A stretch of 64,000 nucleotides of DNA from Sinorhizobium shofinae (GTDB lineage Bacteria; Pseudomonadota; Alphaproteobacteria; Rhizobiales; Rhizobiaceae), in the NCBI GenBank assembly GCA_001704765.1, contig MBFK01000010.1, forward strand, positions 62,001 through 126,000, read 5' to 3'. Shown here in pieces: positions 45,114 through 53,141 of this stretch. How positions within the stretch are numbered: position 1 is the first letter of the stretch; each line of letters begins with the position of its first letter. The notes under the pieces were generated by a model that saw nothing but the letters and a program-made list of their open reading frames with translations, was not told where the DNA came from and ran no database searches. Made by a program: the position numbers and the translations under genes.

Positions 45114-46763
45114 ATGGATTGCGATGTACTGGTCATCGGTGCGGGGCTTGCCGGCCTCGTGTCGGCGTCCGAGGCGGCGGCGCATGGCCGCAAGGTGATC
45201 GTTCTCGACCAGGAGGGCGAGCAGAATCTCGGCGGCCAGGCTTTCTGGTCGCTTGGCGGTCTTTTCTTCATAGACAGTCCCGAGCAGCGGCGCATGGGCA
45301 TTCGCGACAGTCGTGACCTTGCCGGCCAGGACTGGATGGGGTCGTCGCAGTTCGACCGACCTGAGGATCACTGGCCGCGACTGTGGGCCGAGGCGTATCT
45401 CGATTTCGCCGCCGGCGAGAAACGACGCTGGATGCATGCACTCGGGCTGCGCTGGTTTCCCGTCATCGGCTGGGCCGAGCGCGGCGGCGGCCTTGCGCAT
45501 GGCCACGGCAATTCCGTTCCCCGCTTCCACATTACCTGGGGCACGGGTCCGGCCGTGCTCGAGCCTTTCATCCGGCTGACGCGGGAGGCGGAGAGCCGAG
45601 GTCTTGTCCGTTTCCGCTTCCGCCACCGCGTTGACGAACTTGTGACGACGGACGGCGCCGTGACGGGCGCTCGCGGCGCAATCCTCAAGGCGGATCCGGT
45701 CAGCCGCGGCCAGCCCAGCTCGCGCGACGTGGCCGGCGATTTCGAGATCTCCGCGGGTGCGGTGATCGTCAGCTCGGGCGGCATCGGCGGCAATCATGAG
45801 CTGGTGCGCCGCAACTGGCCACGCAAGCGGCTCGGCCAGCCGCCGGCCTCGATGGTCAGCGGCGTGCCGCATTATGTCGACGGCCGGATGCTGGAGATTG
45901 CGGGCCGAGCACGCGGCTCGGTCATCAACGCCGACCGCATGTGGCACTATACCGAGGGCCTCAAGAATTTCGATCCGATCTGGCCGGACCATGGCATCCG
46001 TATCCTGCCGGGCCCGTCGTCCTTCTGGTGCGATGCCGATGGCAACCGCTTTTCCGCGCCAGCCATGCCCGGCTTCGATACGCTCGCAACATTGGCTGCG
46101 ATCCGTCACACTGGCCACGACTACAGCTGGTTCATCCTGACGCGAGCAATCATCAAGAAGGAGTTTGCCCTTTCGGGGTCGGAGCAGAACCCCGATCTGA
46201 CGGGCAAGAGCATCCCGCTCCTTTTGAAGCGGCTTGGCGCCAGCCCGCCTGGTCCGGTGCAGGCCTTCATGGAGAAGGGCGAGGATTTCGTCGTGCAGGA
46301 TCGGCTCGAGGCGCTTGTCGAGGGCATGAACAGGCTGACGGGCGAGAACCGGCTTTCGGTGACCCACCTCAAGGCGCAAATCGAGGCGCGCGACCGGGAA
46401 ATCGACAATCCGTTTTCCAAGGATGCGCAGGTTACGGCCGTTCGCGGCGCCCGGGCCTATCGCGGCGACCGGTTGCTGCGGACGGCCAGGCCGCATCGCC
46501 TCCTGGACCCGAAGGCCGGCCCGCTCATCGCCGTGCGATTGCATATCCTGACACGCAAGACGCTCGGCGGGCTGCAGACGAATCTCTCCGGTCAGGTACT
46601 GGAGATTTCCGGCGAGCCGGTGCCGGGCCTCTTTGCGGCCGGCGAAGTCGCCGGGTTCGGGGGCGGCGGCATGCACGGCTACAATGCGCTCGAGGGCACC
46701 TTCCTGGGTGGCTGCATTTTTTCCGGCCGGGCCGCGGGGCGGGGCGCTGCCACGAAAACCTAG
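45114..46763 (+). CDS. FAD-binding dehydrogenase (flavocytochrome c/ketosteroid dehydrogenase type)
   Basis: A 549-residue FAD-dependent oxidoreductase. The dinucleotide fold is VLVIGAGLAGLVSASEAA (about 5-22) with the acidic ribose-binding end VIVLDQE. The substrate-domain segments include HGHGNSVPRFHITWG and PHRLLDPKAGPLIAV, and the C-terminal FAD motif reads GLFAAGEVAGFGGGGMHGYN. It resembles PRK12834-type FAD-binding dehydrogenases acting on ketosteroid-like or fumarate-like substrates; the real substrate is unknown. ATG 45114 fits the GGAGG some 10 nt upstream. It is convergent with the TctC-type gene, with a hairpin between. Confidence 0.85.
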   Translation: MDCDVLVIGAGLAGLVSASEAAAHGRKVIVLDQEGEQNLGGQAFWSLGGLFFIDSPEQRRMGIRDSRDLAGQDWMGSSQFDRPEDHWPRLWAEAYLDFAAGEKRRWMHALGLRWFPVIGWAERGGGLAHGHGNSVPRFHITWGTGPAVLEPFIRLTREAESRGLVRFRFRHRVDELVTTDGAVTGARGAILKADPVSRGQPSSRDVAGDFEISAGAVIVSSGGIGGNHELVRRNWPRKRLGQPPASMVSGVPHYVDGRMLEIAGRARGSVINADRMWHYTEGLKNFDPIWPDHGIRILPGPSSFWCDADGNRFSAPAMPGFDTLATLAAIRHTGHDYSWFILTRAIIKKEFALSGSEQNPDLTGKSIPLLLKRLGASPPGPVQAFMEKGEDFVVQDRLEALVEGMNRLTGENRLSVTHLKAQIEARDREIDNPFSKDAQVTAVRGARAYRGDRLLRTARPHRLLDPKAGPLIAVRLHILTRKTLGGLQTNLSGQVLEISGEPVPGLFAAGEVAGFGGGGMHGYNALEGTFLGGCIFSGRAAGRGAATKT

Positions 46764-46790
46764 CCGGGCTGCGGGGGGCAGCCCGGCTAG
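46760..46790. terminator. Perfect inverted repeat between convergent genes
   Basis: 13-bp perfect inverted repeat CTAGCCGGGCTGC / GCAGCCCGGCTAG with a 5-nt G loop. The TAG stop codon of the FAD dehydrogenase is inside the first arm. There is no T-run; it probably limits read-through from both sides. Confidence 0.6.
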
Positions 46791-46801
46791 GACCTATCTC
46801 G

Positions 46802-47794
46802 TCAATCCATCTGCACGTTCGCGTCACGCACGACGGGCGTCCATTTTGCCAGTTCGGCTTTCACATGGGCGCCAAGCTCCTCGGGCGTCGAGCCGACGAT
46901 CTTGGCGCTGAACTCCTCCATGCGTTTTTGGACCGCCGGATCGGCGAGCGCCTTCTTGGCCGCCTCGTTGAGACGGGCGATCACCGGCTGAGGCGTATTG
47001 GCCGGGGCGAAGAGCGCGTTCCAGGTATAGGTCTCGTAGCCCGGAATGCCAGACTCGGCGATGGTCGGCACGTCCGGGAAGGAGGGTGCGCGTTCGGCTG
47101 TCGTCACGGCCAATGCCCTGAGCGTCCCAGCCTTGATGTGGCCCGACGAAGAGGGCAGGTTGTCGAACATGATCGGCACCTGATTGCCGATGACGTCGTT
47201 GAGCGCCGGGCCGGATCCCTTGTAGGGAATGTGCTGCATCTCGACGCCGGCCATCTTCTTGAAGAGCTCGCCGGAAAGATGTAGCGGCGTGCCATTGCCG
47301 GAGGACGCATAGCTGTACTGATCGGGCGACGCCTTGAGGAGCGCCACCAATTCCTGCACCGTCTTGGCCGGCAGCTCCGGATTGACGACCAGCACGTTCG
47401 GAACGATGACCAGCAGCGAGATGGGTGCGAAATCCTTTTCGGGATCGTAGGGCTTCGTCTTCAGGATCAGCGGGTTGAGGGCGTGGGTTGCGACCGTGGC
47501 CATGAGGATCGTGTAGCCGTCCGGATCGGCGCGCGCGACATTGGACGCTCCAAGGTTGCCGCCGGCGCCCGCGACGTTCTGCACGATGACCTGCTGGCCG
47601 AGATCTTCGGACATCTTCTGGGCGATGATCCGCGCGACGACGTCGGTCGAACCGCCGGCGGCGAAGGGGACCACGAGCGTTATCGTCCGGTCCGGAAAGC
47701 TTTGCGCCTGCACCGGGCTGCCGAGGGTCATTGCGGAAAGTGTGGCGATGCCGAAGGCGAGGGCTGCACGGCGGGTCATGCTTAGAAATGGCAT
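46802..47794 (-). CDS. TctC/Bug-family tricarboxylate-type solute-binding protein (orphan)
   Basis: A 330-residue periplasmic binding protein of the tripartite tricarboxylate transporter family. The signal peptide has MTRRAALAFGIATLSA and ends VQAQ (about 6-31). The mature part starts FPDRTITLVVPFAAGGSTD and includes NVAGAGGNLGASNVARA and GYTILMATVATHALNP. No TctA/TctB membrane genes are next to it, so it is an orphan that must share a transporter or act as a sensor. ATG 47794 was chosen with GGGAGGA upstream. It is convergent with the FAD dehydrogenase gene. Confidence 0.9.
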   Translation of the reverse strand: MPFLSMTRRAALAFGIATLSAMTLGSPVQAQSFPDRTITLVVPFAAGGSTDVVARIIAQKMSEDLGQQVIVQNVAGAGGNLGASNVARADPDGYTILMATVATHALNPLILKTKPYDPEKDFAPISLLVIVPNVLVVNPELPAKTVQELVALLKASPDQYSYASSGNGTPLHLSGELFKKMAGVEMQHIPYKGSGPALNDVIGNQVPIMFDNLPSSSGHIKAGTLRALAVTTAERAPSFPDVPTIAESGIPGYETYTWNALFAPANTPQPVIARLNEAAKKALADPAVQKRMEEFSAKIVGSTPEELGAHVKAELAKWTPVVRDANVQMD

Positions 47795-47930
47795 ACGGAT
47801 GTTCCTCCCAATCTCGTCGAAGGCGCTGTCGGCAAAAGCCGGCCCCTTAACAATAGGGCCGTGCTTGCGGTGGGCAATGGCGGATCGAGAATCAATCACA
47901 TCCGGAGAGCGAATGGTTAAGGATCCGGCC

Positions 47931-49733
47931 TCAGACCTGGGATGCGACGAACAATCCTTCCGCCCCATGATCGAATTGAAGCCGCGCGAGCTTGGCATAG
48001 AGCCCGCCCTGGCGGATCAGCGATGCGTGAGTGCCTTCCTCGACGATGCGGCCATGATCCATGACGAGAATGCGGTCCGCTTTGAGCACCGTCGCCAGCC
48101 GATGCGCAATGACAAGCGTGGTCCGCTCGCGCATCAGCCCGTCGAGCGCCTTCTGTACGAGCGTCTCGCTCTCCGCATCGAGGGCCGACGTCGCCTCATC
48201 GAGAAGCAGGATCGGAGCGTCCTTGAGGATTGCCCGGGCGATCGCGATGCGCTGGCGCTGGCCGCCGGAAAGCGTCACGCCGCGCTCGCCGACCAGCGTG
48301 TCGTAGCCTCGGTCGAGCTTTGCGATGAATTCATCGGCCTGCGCCGCAATGGCCGCCGCCTGCACCGCCTCGCGGCTTGCCTCAGGCGTGCCGAAGGCGA
48401 TGTTGTCATGCACCGAGGCGGCGAAGATCGTCACGTCCTGCGGGACGATTGCGATCCGCTCGCGCAGGTCCTTCGGGTCGACGGTGCGGATGTCCATGCC
48501 GTCGACCAGCACGCTTCCCTTGATCGGGTCGTAATAGCGCAGAAGCATCGAGAATACCGTGCTCTTGCCGGCGCCGGAAGGACCGACGATAGCCACGGTC
48601 TCGCCCGGCTCGACCGCCAGGCTCAGCCCCTTGAGGCTCTTGTACTCCGGCCGCGCCGGATAGGCGAAATGCAGGTCATTGAACTCGATCGCCCCCCTGG
48701 CCGGCACCGGCATTGCGACGGGGTGCTCCGGCGCCCGGATCTGCGGCACCTCCGACAGGAGCTCGTTCAGGCGCTCGGCGGCGCCCGCCGCCTGCGAGAT
48801 TTCGCCCCAGACCTCCGAGAGTGCTCCGAGACTGCCGGCGGCAAAGACCGAATAGAGCAGGAATTGGCTGAGCGTTCCGGCGGAAAGCGTTCCGTTGAGC
48901 ACGTCGCGGGCTCCGAACCACAGCACGGCGACGACGCTGCCGAACACCATGGTGATGGCAAAGGCGGTCAGCGCCGAGCGCGCTCGGATCGCAGCGCGGG
49001 CGGCACCGTAGGCCTCCTCTACCGCGGCGCCGAAACGGCGGTTGGCGCTCCCCTCACCATTGAAGGCCTGCACCGTGCGGGTGGCGGCGATCGCCTCGCC
49101 GGCATAGGCGGAGGCGGCGGCGAGCGTATCCTGCGCCTCACGGGCGCGGCGGCGGACGGAGCGGCCGAAGCCGACGAGCGGGAAGACGATGAGCGGAATG
49201 GCGGCGATGACCAGGCTCGACAGCTTCGGGCTGGTATAGACCATCATGCCGATGGCCCCGAGACAGAGGATCAGGTTGCGCAGCGCAACGGACGCCGTGG
49301 CGCCGACCGCCGACTTGATCTGCGTCGTATCGGCGGTCAGGCGCGAAACGATCTCGCCCGACTGGTTGACGTCGAAAAAGGAGGCGGAAAGCCCCGTTAC
49401 CCGAGCGAAGACATCGCGCCTGAGATCGGCGACGATGCGTTCGCCGAGCGAGATGACGAAATAGTAGCGGGCGGCGCTTGCCAGCGCGAGCACGATCGCC
49501 AGCACCATCAGCATGGTGAAATAGGTGTTGATGAAGGCGGAATCGGAGTTGGAAAAGCCGTGGTCGATCATCCGGCGGACCGCCAGCGGCAGCGTCAGCG
49601 TGGTCACCGCGGCGATCGTCAGCGAGATGGCGGCGCCGATCGCAAAGCGACGGTATCGCCGCACATAGGGCAGCACGGCTGCAAGCGGCCGGACGGATTT
49701 GCGCTCTCGCGCTTGGTTCTCTTGTCTTGGCAC
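47931..49733 (-). CDS. ABC exporter, fused permease and ATPase (MsbA-like)
   Basis: A 600-residue half-transporter. Six membrane helices lie between about 30 and 310. The ATPase domain has Walker A GPSGAGKS (384-391), the signature LSGGQ (488-492) and Walker B ILLLDE (508-513), followed by ATSALD and the H-loop IAHRL. It works as a homodimer, exporting lipids or hydrophobic compounds in the MsbA/LmrA style; the substrate is unknown. It begins at GTG 49733 with GGGGG five nt upstream. It is divergent from rpmE and 136 bp from the TctC-type gene. Confidence 0.92.
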   Translation of the reverse strand: MPRQENQARERKSVRPLAAVLPYVRRYRRFAIGAAISLTIAAVTTLTLPLAVRRMIDHGFSNSDSAFINTYFTMLMVLAIVLALASAARYYFVISLGERIVADLRRDVFARVTGLSASFFDVNQSGEIVSRLTADTTQIKSAVGATASVALRNLILCLGAIGMMVYTSPKLSSLVIAAIPLIVFPLVGFGRSVRRRAREAQDTLAAASAYAGEAIAATRTVQAFNGEGSANRRFGAAVEEAYGAARAAIRARSALTAFAITMVFGSVVAVLWFGARDVLNGTLSAGTLSQFLLYSVFAAGSLGALSEVWGEISQAAGAAERLNELLSEVPQIRAPEHPVAMPVPARGAIEFNDLHFAYPARPEYKSLKGLSLAVEPGETVAIVGPSGAGKSTVFSMLLRYYDPIKGSVLVDGMDIRTVDPKDLRERIAIVPQDVTIFAASVHDNIAFGTPEASREAVQAAAIAAQADEFIAKLDRGYDTLVGERGVTLSGGQRQRIAIARAILKDAPILLLDEATSALDAESETLVQKALDGLMRERTTLVIAHRLATVLKADRILVMDHGRIVEEGTHASLIRQGGLYAKLARLQFDHGAEGLFVASQV

Positions 49734-49783
49734 GTGACCCCCGATCGCCTGTCACGGAGGGGCCATAAGTCTTCCGCGCGGCA

Positions 49784-49813
49784 CTTGTTATCCCGCAGAC
49801 CTTCATGTATAGG
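49784..49813 (+). promoter_or_regulatory. Putative rpmE promoter
   Basis: CTTGTT (49784-49789) and TATAGG (49808-49813) with an 18-bp spacer, 117 bp before the rpmE start. It resembles the rhizobial housekeeping promoter but is a by-eye match. Confidence 0.35.
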
Positions 49814-49930
49814 CACGGCATCGAATTGAGAAGCCGTGGCCAAGAGCGGTCCGCGGCTTCATTTACGTGTTCGGTCCCAAAGTCGCAATGCCTTGCGACA
49901 ATTGGACCCTGGAACTCTAGGAAGATTGTT

Positions 49931-50152
49931 ATGAAGGCAGACATCCATCCCGACTACCACACCATCAAGGTGGTCATGACCGACGGCACCGAATACGAAA
50001 CCCGCTCGACCTGGGGTTCGGAAGGCGCAACCATGCACCTGGAAATCGACTCGAAGTCGCATCCGGCCTGGACTGGCGGCAACCAGCAGCTGGTCGACCG
50101 CGGCGGCCGCGTTTCGAAGTTCAAGAAGCGCTTCGAAGGCCTCGGCCTCTGA
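49931..50152 (+). CDS. rpmE: 50S ribosomal protein L31, cysteine-free form
   Basis: A 73-residue ribosomal protein ([20 protein letters not shown], then [15 protein letters not shown] and KFKKRF). No cysteines are present, so it is the zinc-independent type, usual in alphaproteobacteria. ATG 49931. A strong terminator follows about 25 nt after the stop, so it is monocistronic. It is read divergently from the ABC exporter. Confidence 0.96.
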   Translation: MKADIHPDYHTIKVVMTDGTEYETRSTWGSEGATMHLEIDSKSHPAWTGGNQQLVDRGGRVSKFKKRFEGLGL

Positions 50153-50176
50153 TCGCTCGCCATACGGCGTTTTTTC

Positions 50177-50201
50177 AAGCCCGGCATTGCCGGGCTTTTT
50201 T
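50177..50201 (+). terminator. rpmE terminator
   Basis: Stem AAGCCCGGC / GCCGGGCTT with a 3-nt loop and a run of six T. A second hairpin of opposite polarity lies at 50234-50258. Confidence 0.9.
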
Positions 50202-50233
50202 ATTGCCGAAAACATTTTTCAACGGCCCAAATG

Positions 50234-50258
50234 AAAAGCCCGGCGCAGGGCCGGGCTT
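50234..50258 (-). terminator. rcdA terminator
   Basis: On the minus strand, stem AGCCCGGC / GCCGGGCT with a short loop and TTTT, about 30 bp after the rcdA stop. Confidence 0.75.
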
Positions 50259-50285
50259 GAAGCTTCATGGGAGAGGCTGTCGGCG

Positions 50286-50804
50286 TCAGTTGGTGCCGAA
50301 GGCGGTCTGCAGCAGCTTGATCTGCGCCTTGACGCCGTTCTGGTTGTCCGGAACGAAGGCTGTCGCCTCCTGCGGCCGGTAGATCTCGCGGTCGAGAAGG
50401 GCGACGCGATTCTGCAGGCGGAGCGACCGTTCGATCAGATCGCGGAAGCTGTCCGGCAGATCGTTCCAGCCGGGCGCGCTGCGGTCGACATTGAAGCTGT
50501 CGAGGCGAACCTTGCTCTTTTCCGACATAACCTGTTCGCGGCTCATTTCGCCGTTGTTGACGGCGCGCTGCAGGAGAAGCCAGGAAGCCATCTGCATCAG
50601 CCGCGTGGTCAGCCGCATCGACTCGGCGGCGTAAAGCACGGAGGCCATGCGCGGCAATACCTTGGAGGCGGCGCGGCCGGGCCCGTCGAGATAGCTCGCC
50701 GTTTCTTCGACAAGGCCCATCCCCTCCGCATAGAGCGCCTTGAACTGCGCCGAGGACGCAGCGTGTCCTGCGAAACTGACGGTATTCAATCCTCTCTCGG
50801 ACAT
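50286..50804 (-). CDS. rcdA: RcdA-like regulator of CtrA degradation (DUF1465)
   Basis: A 172-residue helical protein of the DUF1465 family. In Caulobacter, RcdA is an adaptor that helps ClpXP degrade the cell-cycle regulator CtrA. Typical segments are FKALYAEGMGLVEETASYLDG, AAESMRLTTRLMQMASWLL and SFRDLIERSLRLQNRVALLD, shared with alphaproteobacterial RcdA. The low-complexity C-terminal tail is present. ATG 50804 was chosen. A perfect CtrA-type box is found 125 bp upstream, consistent with feedback. It is flanked by terminators and seems monocistronic. Confidence 0.88.
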   Translation of the reverse strand: MSERGLNTVSFAGHAASSAQFKALYAEGMGLVEETASYLDGPGRAASKVLPRMASVLYAAESMRLTTRLMQMASWLLLQRAVNNGEMSREQVMSEKSKVRLDSFNVDRSAPGWNDLPDSFRDLIERSLRLQNRVALLDREIYRPQEATAFVPDNQNGVKAQIKLLQTAFGTN

Positions 50805-50928
50805 GGCCTATTTTCCCTGGTTCAAAACGCATCACGGTCAGGTAACGAAGTGGCTTTGGGAAAAGTTTCCTTGAGGCCCCTCTATGCTCGAAGAATGATC
50901 TGATACCGCATTCCGCGCAAGGGTATTC

Positions 50929-50943
50929 TTAAGAAAGGGTTAA
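50929..50943. promoter_or_regulatory. CtrA-type binding box upstream of rcdA
   Basis: TTAA (50929-50932), seven bases GAAAGGG, TTAA (50940-50943): an exact match to the alphaproteobacterial CtrA consensus TTAA-N7-TTAA, 125 bp upstream of the rcdA start codon. RcdA is part of the CtrA degradation pathway, so a feedback loop is implied. The match is seen directly; binding is inferred. Confidence 0.65.
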
Positions 50944-50978
50944 TCTCCACAATTCTTTGAATTTAGCTGTCACGAAAC

Positions 50979-51006
50979 AAAAAAAGAGCCGCGCGGGGCG
51001 GCTCTC
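50979..51006 (-). terminator. Terminator of the DUF1192/MFS unit
   Basis: Stem GAGCCGC / GCGGCTC with a 5-nt loop on the minus strand, followed by TTTTTTT. It lies 147 nt after the DUF1192 stop codon, leaving a long untranslated tail. Confidence 0.88.
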
Positions 51007-51152
51007 AAGGTAAAACAGGGAGAAAAATCAGACCCATTCGCCAGTGGTGAAAATGTCTGAGTCCGGAAGGACCGGATGACCCGACAATTACAGAAAATGC
51101 CTAATATCCCGTTAAGCGGCGTCCATCCCCGGACGCGCAGCTTGCCTTCCTA

Positions 51153-51341
51153 TCAACGGAAGAGCCCTTCGGCGGCCGAACGGCTCGCCGATTTGCGGAC
51201 GCGTTCCGCCTCCAGTCGGGCGATTTCCTCCGTCAACAGCGCAATGCGCGCGGTGAGCTCGTCAACGGAGAGCTGCGAGAGGTCGCTGCCGATCTCATGC
51301 GCAGTCTTCTTCTTCGGCTGATCGTCGTCAAACAGGCTCAT
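51153..51341 (-). CDS. DUF1192 family small protein
   Basis: A 62-residue coiled-coil protein of the DUF1192 family: MSLFDDDQPKKKTAHEIG, then LSQLSVDELTARIALL and an acidic, heptad-patterned end. Function unknown. Its ATG 51341 lies inside the last codons of the MFS gene (14-bp overlap in another frame), so it is translationally linked to it. A longer frame reaching 51521 has only shadow sequence. A strong terminator ends the unit. Confidence 0.88.
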   Translation of the reverse strand: MSLFDDDQPKKKTAHEIGSDLSQLSVDELTARIALLTEEIARLEAERVRKSASRSAAEGLFR

Positions 51342-52629
51342 TGGCTCTTTCCTCCTCTTCGGGATCGTCGACGATGTCTCCTCGCGTCTCTTCAAACGGT
51401 GCCGCACGCGGCGAAAGCTGCAGGCTTTCCGGCGTCGTCGGCGCACCGGCATTGACCGGCGAGAAGGTCTCGCGCTCGGCGACGGGCACCGGTGCGCGCC
51501 GGCGGCTGCGGACGATCGCATAGGCGGTGATCAGCATATGCGCGCAGGCCGTGATCATGAAGAGGCCATAGGGGCCTGTCGCGGTCATCACCGGTCCGCC
51601 GATTGTCGGGCCGATGATGGTGCCGATGCCATAGAGCAGCAAGAGGCCGCCCGAAACCTTGACGAAGTCCTCCGGCATGGCGAAGTCGTTGGCATGGGAG
51701 ACGGCGATCGGGTAGAGCGCGTTGGCGGCGGCGCCGTAGACGGCGATCAGCGTCAGCACGATCCAGACCTGGCTCGGCTCGAGAAGGAAGATCAGCAGCC
51801 CCGCAAGCGCCCCGACGCCGGCCAGCACGGCGAGCACGTAGCGGCGATCGACCCGGTCGGAAATGCGGCCGGCCGGCAGCTGCATGACCGCCCCGGAGAA
51901 GATCGCGGCGCTCATCATTGCCGCGACGGTGCTGTCGGAAAGGCCCGCCTGGCGGCCGAAGACGGCGCCGAGTGTGCCGAAGGCTCCGTTGGCGATGCCG
52001 ATCAGCAGGATGCCGAGAAAGGATACCGGCGAATTGCGATAAAGGCCGCGAAGGTCGAGCCGCACCTGCTTGAGCGGCGTGGGCGAAGCGGCCTTGGACA
52101 GTAGCGTCGGCAGCATCGCGACGCAGTAAAGAATGCCGCAGATCATGAAGAAGAAGGTGGTGGCCGTTTCGCCGAAGGGGATCATCATCTGCCCGCCGAC
52201 GACGCCGAAGAGGGTGATGGCGATATAGAGGGAGAAGATCACGCCGCGGCTTTCATTGGTGGCGCGTTCGTTCAGCCAGCTTTCGATGATCATCGACGTG
52301 CCGGCCGTCGAAAATCCGGTCACCGCCCGGAGCACGACCCACCAGATCGGGTCGATCAGCAGGCCGGTGAGCAGCGCGATGATGGCGATTAGGGAGATGA
52401 AGACGCTGAAGGCGCGCACATGGCCGATGCGCTTGACGATATTCGGGGCGAAGAAGCAGCCGAGCACGAAGCCGGAGGCCCAGGAGGTGCCGATGAGGCC
52501 GAGAATCGTGGTCGGGTATCCTTCCGCCGTGCCGCGCACCGGCAGCAGCAGGCTGTGCAGACCGTTTCCAAGGAAGAGGAACAGAGTGCCGAGCAACAGC
52601 GCGGCGACGGGGAGCAGGTTATTTCTCAT
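51328..52629 (-). CDS. MFS transporter
   Basis: A 433-residue major facilitator protein with about 12 helices, beginning LLPVAALLLGTLFLFLGNGL. The loop after helix 2 reads FAPNIVKRIGHVRAF (a variant of the MFS loop motif GxxxDxxGRR), and the matching loop in the second half is GRISDRVDRRYVL. It resembles the YcaD/UMF group; no substrate can be inferred. The C-terminal tail after about 400 is hydrophilic and overlaps the DUF1192 start. It diverges from a 51-residue small membrane protein gene. Confidence 0.88.
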   Translation of the reverse strand: MRNNLLPVAALLLGTLFLFLGNGLHSLLLPVRGTAEGYPTTILGLIGTSWASGFVLGCFFAPNIVKRIGHVRAFSVFISLIAIIALLTGLLIDPIWWVVLRAVTGFSTAGTSMIIESWLNERATNESRGVIFSLYIAITLFGVVGGQMMIPFGETATTFFFMICGILYCVAMLPTLLSKAASPTPLKQVRLDLRGLYRNSPVSFLGILLIGIANGAFGTLGAVFGRQAGLSDSTVAAMMSAAIFSGAVMQLPAGRISDRVDRRYVLAVLAGVGALAGLLIFLLEPSQVWIVLTLIAVYGAAANALYPIAVSHANDFAMPEDFVKVSGGLLLLYGIGTIIGPTIGGPVMTATGPYGLFMITACAHMLITAYAIVRSRRRAPVPVAERETFSPVNAGAPTTPESLQLSPRAAPFEETRGDIVDDPEEEERANEPV

Positions 52630-52808
52630 CGTCCATCCGAAATCGTTCTGCGGCCGGCAAGTCGTGGCGGCGCGCTGCGCCGTGCCAACCGGAATCGCTA
52701 CCGCCGGTCATTGCAAATCGGCGGCGAAAACAATAGCCCTCTATGCTACGAAAAGTGACGGCCGTATGACGTTGCGACGGTGGCCGCGGAATTCTCCGGA
52801 ATAAATGA

Positions 52809-52964
52809 ATGTCGAAGGCACTGACGCTTCTCCTCTTCATCGCCATGTGTTTGCAACTGATCAAGCCGATTGGATATCCCGGGCTCAGGCAACGTCGGGA
52901 TTTCTGGAAGATCGCTGTCTTCGCCATCGCCGTCATGATGGTCACGGTGCTCGTCCGGCCGTAG
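52809..52964 (+). CDS. Small hydrophobic protein, 51 residues
   Basis: A short ORF starting at ATG 52809: MSKALTLLLFIAMCLQLIKP, a PGLRQRRDFW linker, then KIAVFAIAVMMVTVLVRP. Two hydrophobic segments (about 3-16 and 33-48) separated by a basic loop suggest an inner-membrane hairpin protein. GGAA stands 8 nt before the start. I have no family name. It is read divergently from the MFS gene and 178 bp before the cyclase gene. The alternative frame at 52805 is a shadow. Confidence 0.6.
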   Translation: MSKALTLLLFIAMCLQLIKPIGYPGLRQRRDFWKIAVFAIAVMMVTVLVRP

Positions 52965-53141
52965 CCGCAGTCGGAGGCGGCCGCGCCGCATCTCTGTTCC
53001 CGCGGATATCACATGCGCATGGAATGCGCGACCGTCCGAGGTTACTTTAGAAACAGCTCATCTTGCAGGGCCGGGCTACACTTGCGCCCGAAATGCCCGA
53101 AGTCTGCGCACGACATGTAGTCAAGAAAAGGTTAAATTACC

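Larger units (their letters stand above)
50805..51152. other. Regulatory region and 3' UTR between rcdA and the DUF1192 gene
   Basis: This 348-bp gap holds the rcdA promoter region (50805-50978, AT-rich, with the CtrA box at 50929-50943) and, on the right, 146 bp between the DUF1192 stop and a strong minus-strand terminator at 50979-51006. That long 3' region has no ORF I trust and could hold a 3'-UTR-derived small RNA. Confidence 0.5.

Noticed and set aside
44298..46676. 792-residue open frame on the minus strand
   Set aside because: It is antisense to the MotB-like and FAD dehydrogenase genes; composition is Arg/His/Asp-rich as expected for a shadow frame in GC-rich DNA and there is no ribosome-binding site or motif.
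47541..49829. 762-residue open frame on the plus strand
   Set aside because: It lies opposite the ABC exporter and the TctC-type gene, which have clear domains; the plus frame shows no domain.
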